Source: Rhynchopus sp. YZ270_cl-10 (Eukaryota; Euglenozoa; Diplonemea; Diplonemida; Diplonemidae). Taken from it: 64,000 nucleotides of DNA. The translations under genes were made by a program, and so were the position numbers. Under the pieces are notes generated by a model, which ran no database searches, was not told the DNA's origin, and saw only the letters and a program-made list of their open reading frames with translations. This document shows, one piece after another, positions 12,407 to 23,347 of this stretch (position 1 is its first letter; every line of letters starts with the position of its first letter). The DNA lies in contig OZ037856.1 of NCBI GenBank assembly GCA_964035575.1, forward strand, positions 310,001-374,000, read 5' to 3'.

Positions 12407-12603
12407 CTGTGTTTTTTGTTGTATCGACAATCACCTACCGAGGTAGGATCGTACACAATGTCGCCCTAAGGCTTTGTACTTAATCGGTATGGACGGAGGC
12501 CATCCTCAACCCTAGAAAGTAGCTTTTATTTGTTGATTTGCATTCAAAGTGCTGTTTTATACACAAAAGTTGCATCTTCAAAGTTTTAGAGTAAGGGGGT
12601 GGG

Positions 12604-15600
12604 TTAAAAGGGGTCACGTGAAGAAAATAAAGTAGTTGGCAAAAATTTCAGTACATCTTGTTTCAGTCCTAACTGCATACATTGGTCGTAACAGAGGGGG
12701 ACATCGTCAGTGCAAGACCCTCCGTGATGTAAAGAGATTAAGCCACTGTTGCTATTATCAAACAGTTTTCCATGGTCTACTTGTCTTTTCTTAGAACTCA
12801 AAACCACAAAACCAAACGTATAAAAACATTTGCGACTTGGCTTCTGTCAGCTGGCAAGGGAGGTGTCGCTACTCACCTGTCCGAAGACTGCTGCCCTTTT
12901 TTTTTTTTTTTCGTCATTTTTTGTGTCCACAAAAAATGTAATCACTTCCAAAACAACGTTTCTACATACCTCCTCTTTTCGTTCATCCAGAGGTCGTATT
13001 GACTCAGTTTTAGGCATTCTGGGAAATAGAACCGGACGTAGGTGAGTGTAGCTATCGTCATGACGTCACGCCACTTGACGACTATCAGCCCTAAACCTTC
13101 CTCGGCTACCGCAGGCGCAGGACGCGAGATGCCGTTACGTATCTCAATAGAAACACCTTGGAGTGCGTACATCATAAACGCATAGCGCTGTCGGTCCGCA
13201 TGCCGCGAGCTTGTTATACTACAGCCAAGCGGCTGGTGGACGTGGAACAGACGTTCAAAGATCTGGCACACCTTGTACCGAGGAAGCTCTCCTGAACAGG
13301 CCACATCTACACGAGACCACTCTTCGTCCAAAGCAGTCACATCCCCCTCAGCAAGACAGAAGGAATGCTCCGAGAAGATGTGCCCAAAGTTGTCCAGAAT
13401 CACCGCCAGAATGAGGTTGATGAAGATGTACACCCCCACGATGTAGAAGGTCAGGTAGTAGGCGCGGGCGATCTGCACACTCCCGCAGTCGTCGTGCCAT
13501 TTGTCGCCTTCTTCTGTCTGCGTGCAGAAGGGCGGTTGTCTGACGGAGTCATGCAAAATGTAGTGCCAATTATCCAAAGTAAGAACCCGAAATACGGTTC
13601 CCAATCCGGTCAAAGTGGATCTGAAGTTCGCGTGCTCCGAAAGCCCCGATGCAGCACCGAAACGGATGTTGCCAAACACAGTCTTCCCAAACACGGTGTA
13701 GATGACAATCAATATGAAGCACAGCAGCGCAATGTTCAAAATCGCCGGCAACGACATGAGCAGCGTCTTGAAAAGGTATTTGATACCCGAGGCTGTTGTC
13801 ATCAGTCGGAAGATGCGAGCGATACGGAGCATCCGCACCTATTTTGGGTTGTTTGTTAACACATTAAATGAAAGCAAGAATGACACCCATGCACACCATT
13901 GTGCGAAATGATAAAGAATGCGACAAATCATAACCCCCTTAGTGGCTGATTCCGGAAAACCATATCATACCGTACTAATCGCAGCCACCCCCGTTGCGCC
14001 TGCTTGCTTCATGATGAATCCGACCACAGACCCGAATACTATCGTTGCGTCGAAGACGTTCCAACGGTTTCTGTGAAAAAAATGATAATGCAATACAGGG
14101 AGGGGTATGCATACTTGACGTATTCGCGGACACCACCGTAGGCAATGATCTTTACGACCATCTCGACGAAGTAGATGGTAGAGAAGAAGAGGTCCAGAAA
14201 CTCAAGCAGCTCCGTCCAGTAGACTGGCTGTGCAGCGTGAGCGGAGGACATGAACCCGATGTTTATTGTAACGACCAAGATGATCATTGAGTCAAAGAAC
14301 TTATGCATCACAATGTGGTAAAGGATCAGGCGTATTGAAGACGATTTGGCCGATGGCGCCTTCGCTCCGTGCATCTGCGAGTCAAACAGACGCACCGTCT
14401 TCTGGAAGTCCACCCACGCACGCTGCGAGCGTGTCATAATGGATATCCCCATTTGCTGGTAAATCTTGTCCAGAATCACCGCCACAAAGATGTTCACAAA
14501 GTAAAACGAGCAGATGATGACCGTCACAATGAAGTAGATGCAGTTCATCGGGCTGTTCATGAAGACAGGCTGCTGGTCGCGCCCGGTTATGTCCATTGCG
14601 TTGAACATCGGCACGCTCCAGGAGGACAGGGACGTCACCTCTACTAGTGTCTGCATCGCGTTGCCGATGGTGTCGAAGTTCTGTGTGTGTGTCAGCCACA
14701 CCCTCGGGGTGAGCACGCCTTCACGCTGTGGGTCAGCCCAGTCCCCGACACATGACAGCCGTGTACCTGTACTCGCGTCGTTGCAGTAGGAGAACTTCCC
14801 CGCAAACATGCTCACCCCCAACGACCCGAGAAGGATGAACCAGTACGCAAAGCCAAGCACAACGCTGAAGGTCGCGCCCAAGGCACTCCATATCGCAGAC
14901 ACGACAACGTGAAGAGACTCGATGCGGTGAAGCACACGGATTGGCCGCAACGTTCTGAATGCCTGCACTGCTTTGAACTGCGGCATCGCAGTTGTCACAC
15001 ACATTGACACCAGCAAGAACATGTCCAGGACATTCCACCCGTTCGAGAGGTACGCGACCTTGCCGCTCCAGGGGGAAGTGATCAACCCCTGCGCGATGCT
15101 CTTGAGCACCACCTCCTGCCCGAACGCACCCAGCCAGAACCAGTCCAGGATGCGCAGTGTCTTGTATAGGTCGCCGTTGGTCACTGCATTCTCCAGCTCC
15201 CACGTCGCCTCGGAGGGCGGCTCGAGGACAAGCGTGACGGTGGACGCAAGGATGAAGAGCGTCATCACGTACTCGTAGGCCTGCGTCTTTGTGAAGTTCT
15301 TCAGCGCTACGCGGATGTGCCCCTGGTAGTGCAGGCAGCAGTAGGAGTATTCGCACTCCGTTGTGAACCACTCAGTCGTGTCCTCAACGCCCTCCTCGTT
15401 GATGAGAACAGACATAGGCAGGTTCATCGTGATCTTCTCCTCCGGCGAGAACTCGTCCATCGCCTCGTCAATCTCGTTGCACAGCTTGCGGTGCGCAAAG
15501 TTGTTGTTGATCAGCTTCTCCACAGTGACCTGCTTTGCACGCAGCATGTCCAGTGTTGTGTTCCACTCCAGGTCCGACGTCTCGCCCTGACCATGAGAGA

Positions 15601-17815
15601 TGTGCTCCTGGTCGAGGTCCTGTGTCATGGAGGGTGCCTCTAAGTTCATGATGGTAATGTCCTTGAGGAGACTCTCAAGGTTCGTGCGGGTGCCCTTCTC
15701 AAGGATCTGGTTCAGCTCTAGCGCAAGGTTGTCTTCAAGAATGTCAGCGTTGTGCACAAGGCGTTTGCACTCCGGAAGCGCCACAAAGTTTTGCACCCAC
15801 AGCTTGAACTTCAAAAGGAGCTGTCTCCGTGTCGACCCTATCGCAAGCTTCTTCTTCTCCCCGACCATGCGGGTGTGGCGGTTCACCTTGATCTGCTCCT
15901 TCAGACGCGTTTCGTCGTCCAGTTGGAAGGTCTCAAGCACCACTGCTGTGAACAAATTCAGCAATACCCACACAGAGTAGACAAAGAAGATGACGATGAA
16001 CAGAACGCCTGTTGCCCCTCCGTTGTGCCAGGTGGTGCGCATGTAGTCCTCCCAGGTGTCCCCGGACATGACGTGGAAGAGGAGAAGCTGGCCAGAGACG
16101 AAGTGGTCGAAGTGCACCCGCATGCGTTCACCGGTTGTCTCATCGATCATCTTGCCTGCAAAGAACTGCACCCCTGCCACGCCAAACACGAAGAAGGAGA
16201 AGAAGATAAACATAATAATCGATATCGCCCCAGGGATCCCACGCACACTTTTGTTGCAAAGCTCAGCCACGGGGCGCAGGCCTTCATAATAGAAGGCCAA
16301 TTGCAACACCCGCAGACGCACAAACGAAAGCGACGCACCAGTGAAGATCAACGTCACAATCGACACCAACAACACGCAGAAGTCGTAGGTATCCCACACC
16401 GAGTTGAAAAACCGCTTTGGCGATCCGTTTGCTGTGATCACAAAGCGCAGCCCCAACTCCAGGAATAGAAGCACCGTGAACAAATAGTCGATTGTCTCTT
16501 GGAATTCCGCTTGGACGGGGGTGGTGTCTGCACGGTTCATGGCTTTGAGCGCGACGTTAGTAACTGATATGCCGACGACGATGAGAAGAAACTTTCTGGA
16601 GTGCATGAAGGGTACCATCTTGTGGCGGAGCACCTCGAAGTCAGAGGTTTTGACTTCACTGCGGCTTGTGAGGAGCTTGTCGTCGTCATCTTCACCCCAG
16701 ACCTCACAGAGCTGCCTCACATCGTCACGTACCAAACCCCAATGCACAGTCTGCATTAACCGTCTTTGCTTTGTTACCTCCCACGCTTGTACCTGGTCGT
16801 ACTGCAAACAGTAGAGAGAAGGGTGCTCTGTCAGGTCGGTGTCACGTACCCTACCGAAAACCTCGCCCACCACAGCAACAAAGAGATTGATCACAATGAA
16901 GTTGAGGAAGAAGATCAGCACAAAGCCGTACAGCGCAGGCAGCGTCTCGCCCTCGCTCTCCTGAAGGTGGTAGATGTGCTGCGTCCACGTGGAGAGGGTG
17001 CTGATCTGCCAGATCACAATGCAAGCATGGAATATATCATCAAAGTTTGCCTTCCCATTTTTATACTTTTGCGACGAAAACCGCATACAAAGGAACCCAT
17101 CCGGGCAGTTGCCCTGCACGATTTTGAGTTCCGAGAGAGATTTATCTTCGTATCCACAGGCGCGTGGTACCATAGGTTCTTCGATAAAGCCTCTTGCAAA
17201 GGCTTCTTCGGTGACACACCATCGAGACAAAGATTCTTGAAAGATGTCCACCGAAAATACCCCAAAAACTAAGAAAAAAAACCCCATAAAGGCGGAGTTA
17301 TCTGCGACTAGGGAGAGCCCGCTTTTCAGCGACGCCATGACATCGCGGAACCCTTTAAAGTACTTCACCGCACGGAAGATTCTGAAGGCACGGAACGCAC
17401 GGAACGCAGCAAACCCTCTCTCCCCAACAATCACACCTATGATGCTTCCGACAATAACCAAAAAATCCAACCGATACCACCCAGAGGACTGCCAATACGA
17501 ATACGACCCAAAAAAGGCCCCCAACGCTGCCATCTTCACAATCATTTCTACTGTGAATATCGACAACACAACTAAATCCGCAATCTTCACAACACGTGTT
17601 CCCCATGAATCTGGGTCGTCAAGAGGTGTTATGATAGCCATTGTTGCAGCATTGACCACAATCAATACATACATAACAGAGACCGTGTACTGGTGGTATG
17701 ACAAATAGTACGCAAGCTGCCGCCATGAGTTGTCTGGGGATAACACAAAAAAGGAGTTGCCTCGAAGCTTCTCTGTATCAAGCTTCTCAGCAAGGATCTT
17801 CTGAAGTGAAGACAT
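12604..17815 (-). CDS. Four-domain voltage-gated cation channel
   Basis: Four exons (17815-14115, 14070-13971, 13838-12970, 12784-12604) join in frame to 1616 residues: a plasma- or flagellar-membrane channel alpha subunit with four six-helix domains. Domain I has a classic S4 (FRAFRAFRIFRAVKYFKGFR), domain III FRTLRPIRVLHRI and domain IV RMLRIARIFRLM; the domain II S4 is weak (FVRLRVLQLAF). Pore loops read TLSTWTQ, SGDTWED, TSLSSWS and TLDNWHY. The residue two before each Trp, which sets selectivity in CaV, NaV and NALCN channels, is therefore S, D, S, D. The tiny second exon supplies the domain IV S2-S3 (NRWNVFDATIVFGSVVGF). Each S6 ends in the usual NLFVAVV- or NLILAVIL-type segment. The last exon adds a 59-residue tail; its acceptor is weaker, so the tail is less certain. 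The family is CaV/Cch1/NALCN-like and the subfamily is unresolved. Confidence 0.92.
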
Positions 17816-18196
17816 CGTTCAAAAAAAAAAAAAAAGGGATAAAAACTGCACAACAATTCTCTAAGAGGAAAAGGGGAGAGGTAAAACCTATCTCAAGCCA
17901 TTGTGTTGTGTCTGAGGTTGGGACATCAAAAAAGAACAAAAAAAAAGCAAGAATCTGTTGTGTGGTTAATAGGGGGGTGGAATGGGGGTATGGAAAAGAG
18001 TGGGGTTTAACCTTTTTTTTTTTTGGTATCCACTGTGCACTTCACCTGGTTGAGCGAAAAAAGGACAGCATTCCGCAAATGAGGCCTTTTCTCGAAAAGA
18101 AGGGTTCCTCATGTTTGCACCTCAGAAATGCATGCGTGCGATACCGTAAAGAGCGTTGGTAGGGACGTTAATCAGACAAAAAAAAATAATGTAAAA

Positions 18197-18283
18197 TGGT
18201 CGTTGTTGCTGCAGGCACTTCCGATTGACCCACTACAGCCAGCCGGATGAAAGAAAAATATAAGCACCCTGCAGCCAACAACA
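18197..18283 (+). repeat. Family I repeat, complete hairpin form
   Basis: The ends are complementary: GTTGTTGCTGCAGG at the left and CCTGCAGCCAACAAC at the right. Between them lie CCGATTGACCC and CCGGATGAAAG, shared with copies at 27667, 36962, 44185 and 46733. The shape suggests a folded RNA or a small inverted-repeat element. Confidence 0.7.
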
Positions 18284-18551
18284 GAGGTTAAAAAAATATA
18301 CTTACTAGGATTGCCCGTATACCGTGAATGCGAACGGGGGCGGTACACAACCCCTCGTTGGCCGGTACCTTCCTGACTAGGTAGGCTGTTTCATGCTCTA
18401 GATGCAAGCACCCTTCATCGCATGGAGAAGACACCAGTACAGCGTTTATACCCTAGGCAGGTTTGGCTTGCAATGTAGTAGGGGGGCGTTTTACGGACCC
18501 CGAGACATAGAAAGGAAATGGTCAAAAAAAAATAATAGAGAAAAAGCTTGG

Positions 18552-18593
18552 AAGATGCGTCTAAGCTTCGTGACCTTAGCTTAGGCGCATCTG
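18552..18593 (+). repeat. Family III repeat, near-perfect palindromic copy
   Basis: Arms AGATGCGTCTAAGC and GCTTAGGCGCATCT surround a short loop. Other copies keep CTAAGC...GCTTAG but have lost part of the outer stem, so this may be closest to the founding form. The other copies are at 1467, 3523, 26110, 30395, 30592, 38218, 38840, 39467, 39719, 44523, 54046, 54652, 54700, 57173 and 63295, all in the same orientation. Confidence 0.7.
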
Positions 18594-19269
18594 ATAGGAG
18601 TAGAAAGAGGGATGCACACTTTGTGGTTTTTTGTAGATAGTTTTGTAAAAACGAAGAGTGTTCAGAAGAAAAACGCGAGAGCTATAAAATAATGCGCATT
18701 TCTGACACAACGTTCTTTTATCTTGCAAAAAAAAAAGCTTGAAAAAGGTTGGGTATGCGGTACAATAACATACAAGGTATCTTACGAAAAAACTAATTGG
18801 ACACGTTGCCAACGAACACGCGGTTGACACTTAACTACCCCTGTAGCTTCGTGGTTTCCCCACCTGCCGTGAAGCCTTGACAATCCTCACCCGGTCGTGT
18901 ATCTGGGGTCAACACGAATGAGATCATTTCTTAGCATTTATCACGAAGACGGGTAAAAAGAAATGTAGTGTGCTTTAGATTTAGACTTCTACCGCAAGGC
19001 AGGTAGTCACGTTTTTTCTCCTCTTCTCCAGAGCGTGCACAATCCTAAGAGAAGTTGAGAAAGTGCAAAAAAACCCTTCCAAACAAGGAGACACAGAGTA
19101 TCAAAATCACAATCCTGGGGAAGGGAAAATGGGTAATTCTTTAGATTGGTTTGGTTTTTTTGTTTAGAAAGAGAAAAAAGGGGGTAACAATAAAGCCTTT
19201 CTAGCCTACCAAATAGAACAGAATAACGTTTCGAAGAAGTTTTATATATTTTTTAAAAAATCGTGTAGA

Positions 19270-21144
19270 TTAGGGAAGTGACCCCCGAAGCTTCATATTG
19301 GCCGCAGCAAACGCGGCATCTTGAGTTTTATTAAACTTTCTAATACGATCGTAGGTGTAGAACCCATCACACTCCCTTTCGACGTCTGAGGTCTGCGTGA
19401 TGACGGAAGCGCTGATGTTTGCGGACATTGGAATGAACGTTTCGATACCTGATGTATAGAGCTCCAGGAGGCCTTGGGAGGTAGGGGTTGTAGAGTAACC
19501 ATAGCACTTCCCATCCACCCATTCGTGCCCAGGCACGAAGTAGCCAAGACCACCCCACTCCCCGAGCATGGCGTACTGTGTGGTAGAGGCGGTATTCGGG
19601 ATGGGCATGGGGTAGTGGTGAAGGTCGTTCACATCTGCGAGATGCTCATTATTCGCAGGGCCTCCGCTGTCAGCGTCTAGGAGGCGTGAGGTTCCTACTG
19701 CATTCCGTGCAAAGGAAACGATCTCCGAAACGTTGAAGTGCGATACCATATCGTTTTCATTGAAAAGCGTCCACTGTAGAATAGACGGGACATTCCAGAG
19801 GTCTGACAGCATCGCCGTAAGCTCCTCTTTGTACAGAGCGACGCTAGGGTGAACTCCATTCGCGTCACCATAGTGCTGTGGCATGTCCTGGAATACGACC
19901 ATCCCATTGCGGTCGGCATAGCTGTACCAGGTCTGTGGGTTTACCTTTTGATGCAGCCGAATCATGTTAAAGCCTAGCTCCTTTGCATAGCTGATGTCCT
20001 GGTACATAGCATCGGTGGTAGGCGCGCTGTACAAACCATCAGGCCAAAATGATTGATCCAACCATCCAGATAAATACAAAACCTCGCCGTTGAGTGTCGG
20101 ACGCATGACACCGTCAACAACCTTTTTGCTGAAATGGCGTAGTGCGAAGTACGTCTTGACGCTATCCCCCGCATCCAATGCGATCGTTGCGTTATAAATA
20201 TTAGGATTCTCCGGAGTCCAATTAATTGGTGTCGCAAAAGTGATCGTAGTGGGTCTCGTCGAGTTCGCCCTCTGCTTCGCAACGACCGCTCCCGTTGTAG
20301 GGTGGAACACTGTGAATGTGTAAGGGATTGCCAGGTCATTCATATGCGCTGAGGTTTGAACGGTTAACGTCACAGAATCGACGGTCACATCAAAGGTATA
20401 GTTTTTGATATAAATCTGCGGGACATCTTCCAACCACACTGTCTGCCAGATCCCTGAGCTTGGAGAGTATGTATCCCCATGGGGGTCGAGGATTGCACTG
20501 ATACGCTGTTTTCCGAAGCTCTGTTCACCAAAGTCGGTTGGGTCATATGTGTAAACAAGAAGTTCATGTTCTGCAGAGGTGTCACCACCAAATACTTCGA
20601 AGTTGAACCTACTGTATCCACCACGATGCGATCCAAGCAACACCCGATCAAGGTACACAAACGTCACATAGTCAGATGCCTCAAAGTGAAGCAATGCCTT
20701 CTGCTGTGCCTTCAGGAAGACACTCCGACGGTACCACAAACGCACCGTCCAGGAGCTGTTGTCGCGTGGTATGGCTTCGTCCCCATAGTGGTTAATCCAT
20801 ACCCCAGAGAGACACGACTCTGGAGGATACGGCACAACGATCTTGCTGGTCAATGGTGTTGTTGGAAATGCAGGGGGGTGTGTGTCATTCCCTTGCCCCG
20901 CACTTTGAAACTCCCACCATCCATTCAAATTTGTCCACCCAGAACGAACTGTTTGCGGTCGAGGGTACTCAGGTAAAGGCTGTTCTTTGTCCGGATCCTG
21001 CACAGACCCTGCAGCAGTCACAAGGGGGCATTTGATATTGCGTGAACTCGGTCGAGGGTATGTAAAGCTTCCGCAAACGCAGGTCTCATCTGCAGAAGCA
21101 TTACTAAAAAAAGAAAACAGAAGAATCAAGGGAAAACGTTTCAT
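19270..21144 (-). CDS. Secreted glycoside hydrolase family 2 (beta-galactosidase/glucuronidase-like)
   Basis: A single 624-residue exon. Residues 1-18 are a signal peptide (MKRFPLILLFSFFSNASA), so the enzyme is secreted or enters the endomembrane system. The order fits GH2: an N-terminal jelly-roll sugar-binding domain (residues 60-240; WTNLNGWWEFQSAG, SGIWQTVWLEDV), an Ig-like domain (245-340) and a TIM barrel. The barrel has LGFNMIRLHQK, the acid/base Glu in WTLFNEND (E463) and a likely nucleophile in MLGEWGG (E529). The family hydrolyses terminal beta-linked sugars; the exact substrate cannot be read. Several NxS/T sites (for example NYT and NST) are compatible with glycosylation. It lacks introns, unlike most neighbours. 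That is compatible with acquisition from bacteria, although other intronless genes occur here. Confidence 0.88.
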   Translation of the reverse strand: MKRFPLILLFSFFSNASADETCVCGSFTYPRPSSRNIKCPLVTAAGSVQDPDKEQPLPEYPRPQTVRSGWTNLNGWWEFQSAGQGNDTHPPAFPTTPLTSKIVVPYPPESCLSGVWINHYGDEAIPRDNSSWTVRLWYRRSVFLKAQQKALLHFEASDYVTFVYLDRVLLGSHRGGYSRFNFEVFGGDTSAEHELLVYTYDPTDFGEQSFGKQRISAILDPHGDTYSPSSGIWQTVWLEDVPQIYIKNYTFDVTVDSVTLTVQTSAHMNDLAIPYTFTVFHPTTGAVVAKQRANSTRPTTITFATPINWTPENPNIYNATIALDAGDSVKTYFALRHFSKKVVDGVMRPTLNGEVLYLSGWLDQSFWPDGLYSAPTTDAMYQDISYAKELGFNMIRLHQKVNPQTWYSYADRNGMVVFQDMPQHYGDANGVHPSVALYKEELTAMLSDLWNVPSILQWTLFNENDMVSHFNVSEIVSFARNAVGTSRLLDADSGGPANNEHLADVNDLHHYPMPIPNTASTTQYAMLGEWGGLGYFVPGHEWVDGKCYGYSTTPTSQGLLELYTSGIETFIPMSANISASVITQTSDVERECDGFYTYDRIRKFNKTQDAAFAAANMKLRGSLP

Positions 21145-21889
21145 TGGAAAAAAAAAAATGCTGTGATGATGAGAGTAAAAGAAAAGAAAAATGTGAAGCT
21201 AAGGCTATTCTTAGTAATCTCCATCAGAGGGAAAGAGGAGGGGTGTTGTAGGAATGAAGAGTAAAGAGTAAGGAGGTAATACCATTTTTTTTTGTTCTTC
21301 CGAAGTTTGTGTTTTGGAGTTCGTCTTCTTGTTTTTTTAAAATTTTTTTGTTGCTTGCTTCCCCGCCCCAGTGTTTTGTTTTGGTACTTACTGTATTTTT
21401 TAATTTTCGGAGTGTCAACGAAATCAAGAATTTCGTATAAAAAAAACCACTCGAAAAAAGGTTCGGCACTGCGCTCTGCTATATATTCTAGTATACTGCA
21501 CCTTCTCACCGTAACCTATGCGTTTTCTTTCTAGAGGGGGATTTTAAAAAGCCTTTTTTTCGTTCGTTTTTGTTATCCTTTCCAAACTCAGATCCAAGAA
21601 AAAAAATAAATAAAACAACCTACATACCAGCATGCAACAGTGTCAAACACCCTACCCCCCACACATACAATCATGAGTAATAATCCAAGCAGGATTTACT
21701 CACAATTGATTTTTTTTTTCAAAAACACACACACACAAAAAATGCTCAACCTTTGAGAGCCTGTTGCTTCTTGCTGCTGTTGCTTTTTCCCCCCAAGCCC
21801 GCCCAAAAAAGAAACAAAAAAAATACCCCAAAAAACCCCGATTTTGTCGAACGATCAGAAAGGTTTTGCCTGTGAGGCAGTGTTCTGCT
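21145..21889. other. Intergenic with A/T runs
   Basis: About 745 bp with A and C runs and no supported gene or clear repeat. Confidence 0.5.
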
Positions 21890-22692
21890 CTAGGGAAGGG
21901 GGTTTAGCGAGGAGGTCACGGCTCTCACGATACCACAGAGGGATGTGTCGGTGTGCACCACGGGGTAGACCTGTGTGTGAATGGGGGGTGGATCATGAGA
22001 TGTAATAAAGACAAAAAGCGAACAAAAGAAGACGCAATTTGACTTGAAATACCAAGCCCTCTTGTGACAGTGGTACATCCATTTTCGTGGTTTACATCTG
22101 AAACGCCCAAAGCTGGGTACACACCCAATTTTAACAACAAAAGTGAATGGTGTTGCTGCGCAGTGGGGAACACTAAAAATCACCCGAAGCTATGGTGCAT
22201 GAAATCTTCTCGGATCAGAGGCCTTTTACGTGAAAGCTAAAATGGACTGTGCAGACTGCGTGCGGCAGTTACACCTAATCCATCAAAATTTTCAAAAGAA
22301 AAAAAACCACATACCTGCGCCATCCGACCGTCAGGGAGCACAACGTGTGCGGAACGGGCAATCCGGTCGTGTGTTCTGTTGTCCTCGTCGGCAAGGTTTG
22401 CGCGGTAGAATTTTTGCTTTTGCCACACAGCGAACGCGCATGTTGCGAATAAAAGGTACTTTGCCTTGGCACCCACCGACCTCACCTATGGTGTGTTTGA
22501 GATGTTTGAGGGGGGTAAAATAGTACCTCTCATAGGTAAGTAAAAGGGGGGAAAAGTTTGTTTTTTCGTTTGATTCCTAAGCTACGCTTGGAGGTAAAGC
22601 AGTCCGTGGATTGTACGTTCGCACTGCCGGCCGACAAATAATAATAGACATACATGTGCACCCGGCGTCCTGGACAGCAGATCCCCAAACAT
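21890..22692 (-). CDS. Small single-pass membrane protein, 96 residues, three exons
   Basis: Three exons (22692-22654, 22485-22315, 21970-21890) with GTATG donors and AG acceptors all join in phase 0. The protein starts MFGDLLSRTPGAHVRSVGAK, has one hydrophobic helix (YLLFATCAFAVW) followed by Lys/Arg, then an acidic and polar stretch and the tail SLCGIVRAVTSSLNPLP. Size, one helix and a basic N-terminus fit a mitochondrial inner-membrane or ER tail protein, but I do not recognise the family. No single exon is long enough to stand out; the call rests on three consistent splices and coding-like composition. The second intron (344 nt) is enlarged by a family II repeat at 22041-22100. Confidence 0.72.
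22041..22100 (+). repeat. Family II repeat inside an intron
   Basis: It begins GACTTGAAATACCAAGCCCT and ends with CGTGGTTTACATCTG. It sits within the second intron of the 96-residue protein gene, antisense to that gene, and accounts for much of the intron's excess length. Confidence 0.75.
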
Positions 22693-23347
22693 TTTCTGTT
22701 GTTTTTTATTTTTCCTGTTTCGGGGTGTGTCGGGTGGGGAGAGAGGCTTGAAAGGCTTGAGAGAGACCTAGGAGCGTTATTTTGAGAGCTACGCACGGTG
22801 TAAACATCAAAGAAAAGGTTTGGAAGATGAAGCTTTCGGTCGTTCTCGGTGAGCTCTTTGGGGTGCTCTCTTAATCAAAGCGGCAGAAGTTAAGAGGAGC
22901 GATATATGTAGGCAATTTGATATGTTGTTGCCCTCCCCCTCTTTTTTATTTGCTTAATACTGCCCACAGGATGCAGAGAAGATGAGGCCATTTTGCCAAC
23001 CTTATTATGTTGCTAATATGCTATCTTTTCCCATTTCTTTGCTTCAAAAAAAAAAAGACAAAAGAAAAAAAAAGAAAACGACAGCATCACAAAACGATCT
23101 CTCTCTCCAACTCGAGCAAGACCACCCCCTTCTATTGCACTGTTTTAGGGGTCACCGTTTAGCTGCCATTTTTTCATTTTTTCTTTCGAGACAACATAAA
23201 ACCAGACCTAATCCAACAACACCCTCCCCCCTTTTTCTCCATTCACCCCATTTTTTCCCCTCTTTTTTTTGTGTTACTTTTTTTTTTGCTTATTTGGGGG
23301 TTTTATTACTATTCTGCCCCTTCTTCTTCAACCCTTTTTAAAGAGAA
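22693..23347. other. Intergenic, low complexity
   Basis: A-rich, then T/C-rich runs, especially 23040-23340. No gene is supported. The T-rich part just downstream of the 2H gene stop would be its 3' flank. Confidence 0.5.

Larger units (their letters stand above)
17816..19269. other. Intergenic with repeats and two GC-richer unassigned stretches
   Basis: No protein gene is supported. A family I repeat lies at 18197-18283 and a palindromic family III copy at 18552-18593. Stretches at about 18330-18510 and 18830-18970 are richer in GC and lack homopolymers, unlike the rest. They could hold non-coding RNAs, but I recognise no tRNA, snRNA or snoRNA boxes in them. Confidence 0.45.

Noticed and set aside
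12407-12603. ATG exon for the small charged protein (ATGGCCTCC... or ATGCAACTT...)
   Set aside because: Neither ends at a GTATG-type donor in the needed phase; the 5' exon is left unresolved instead.
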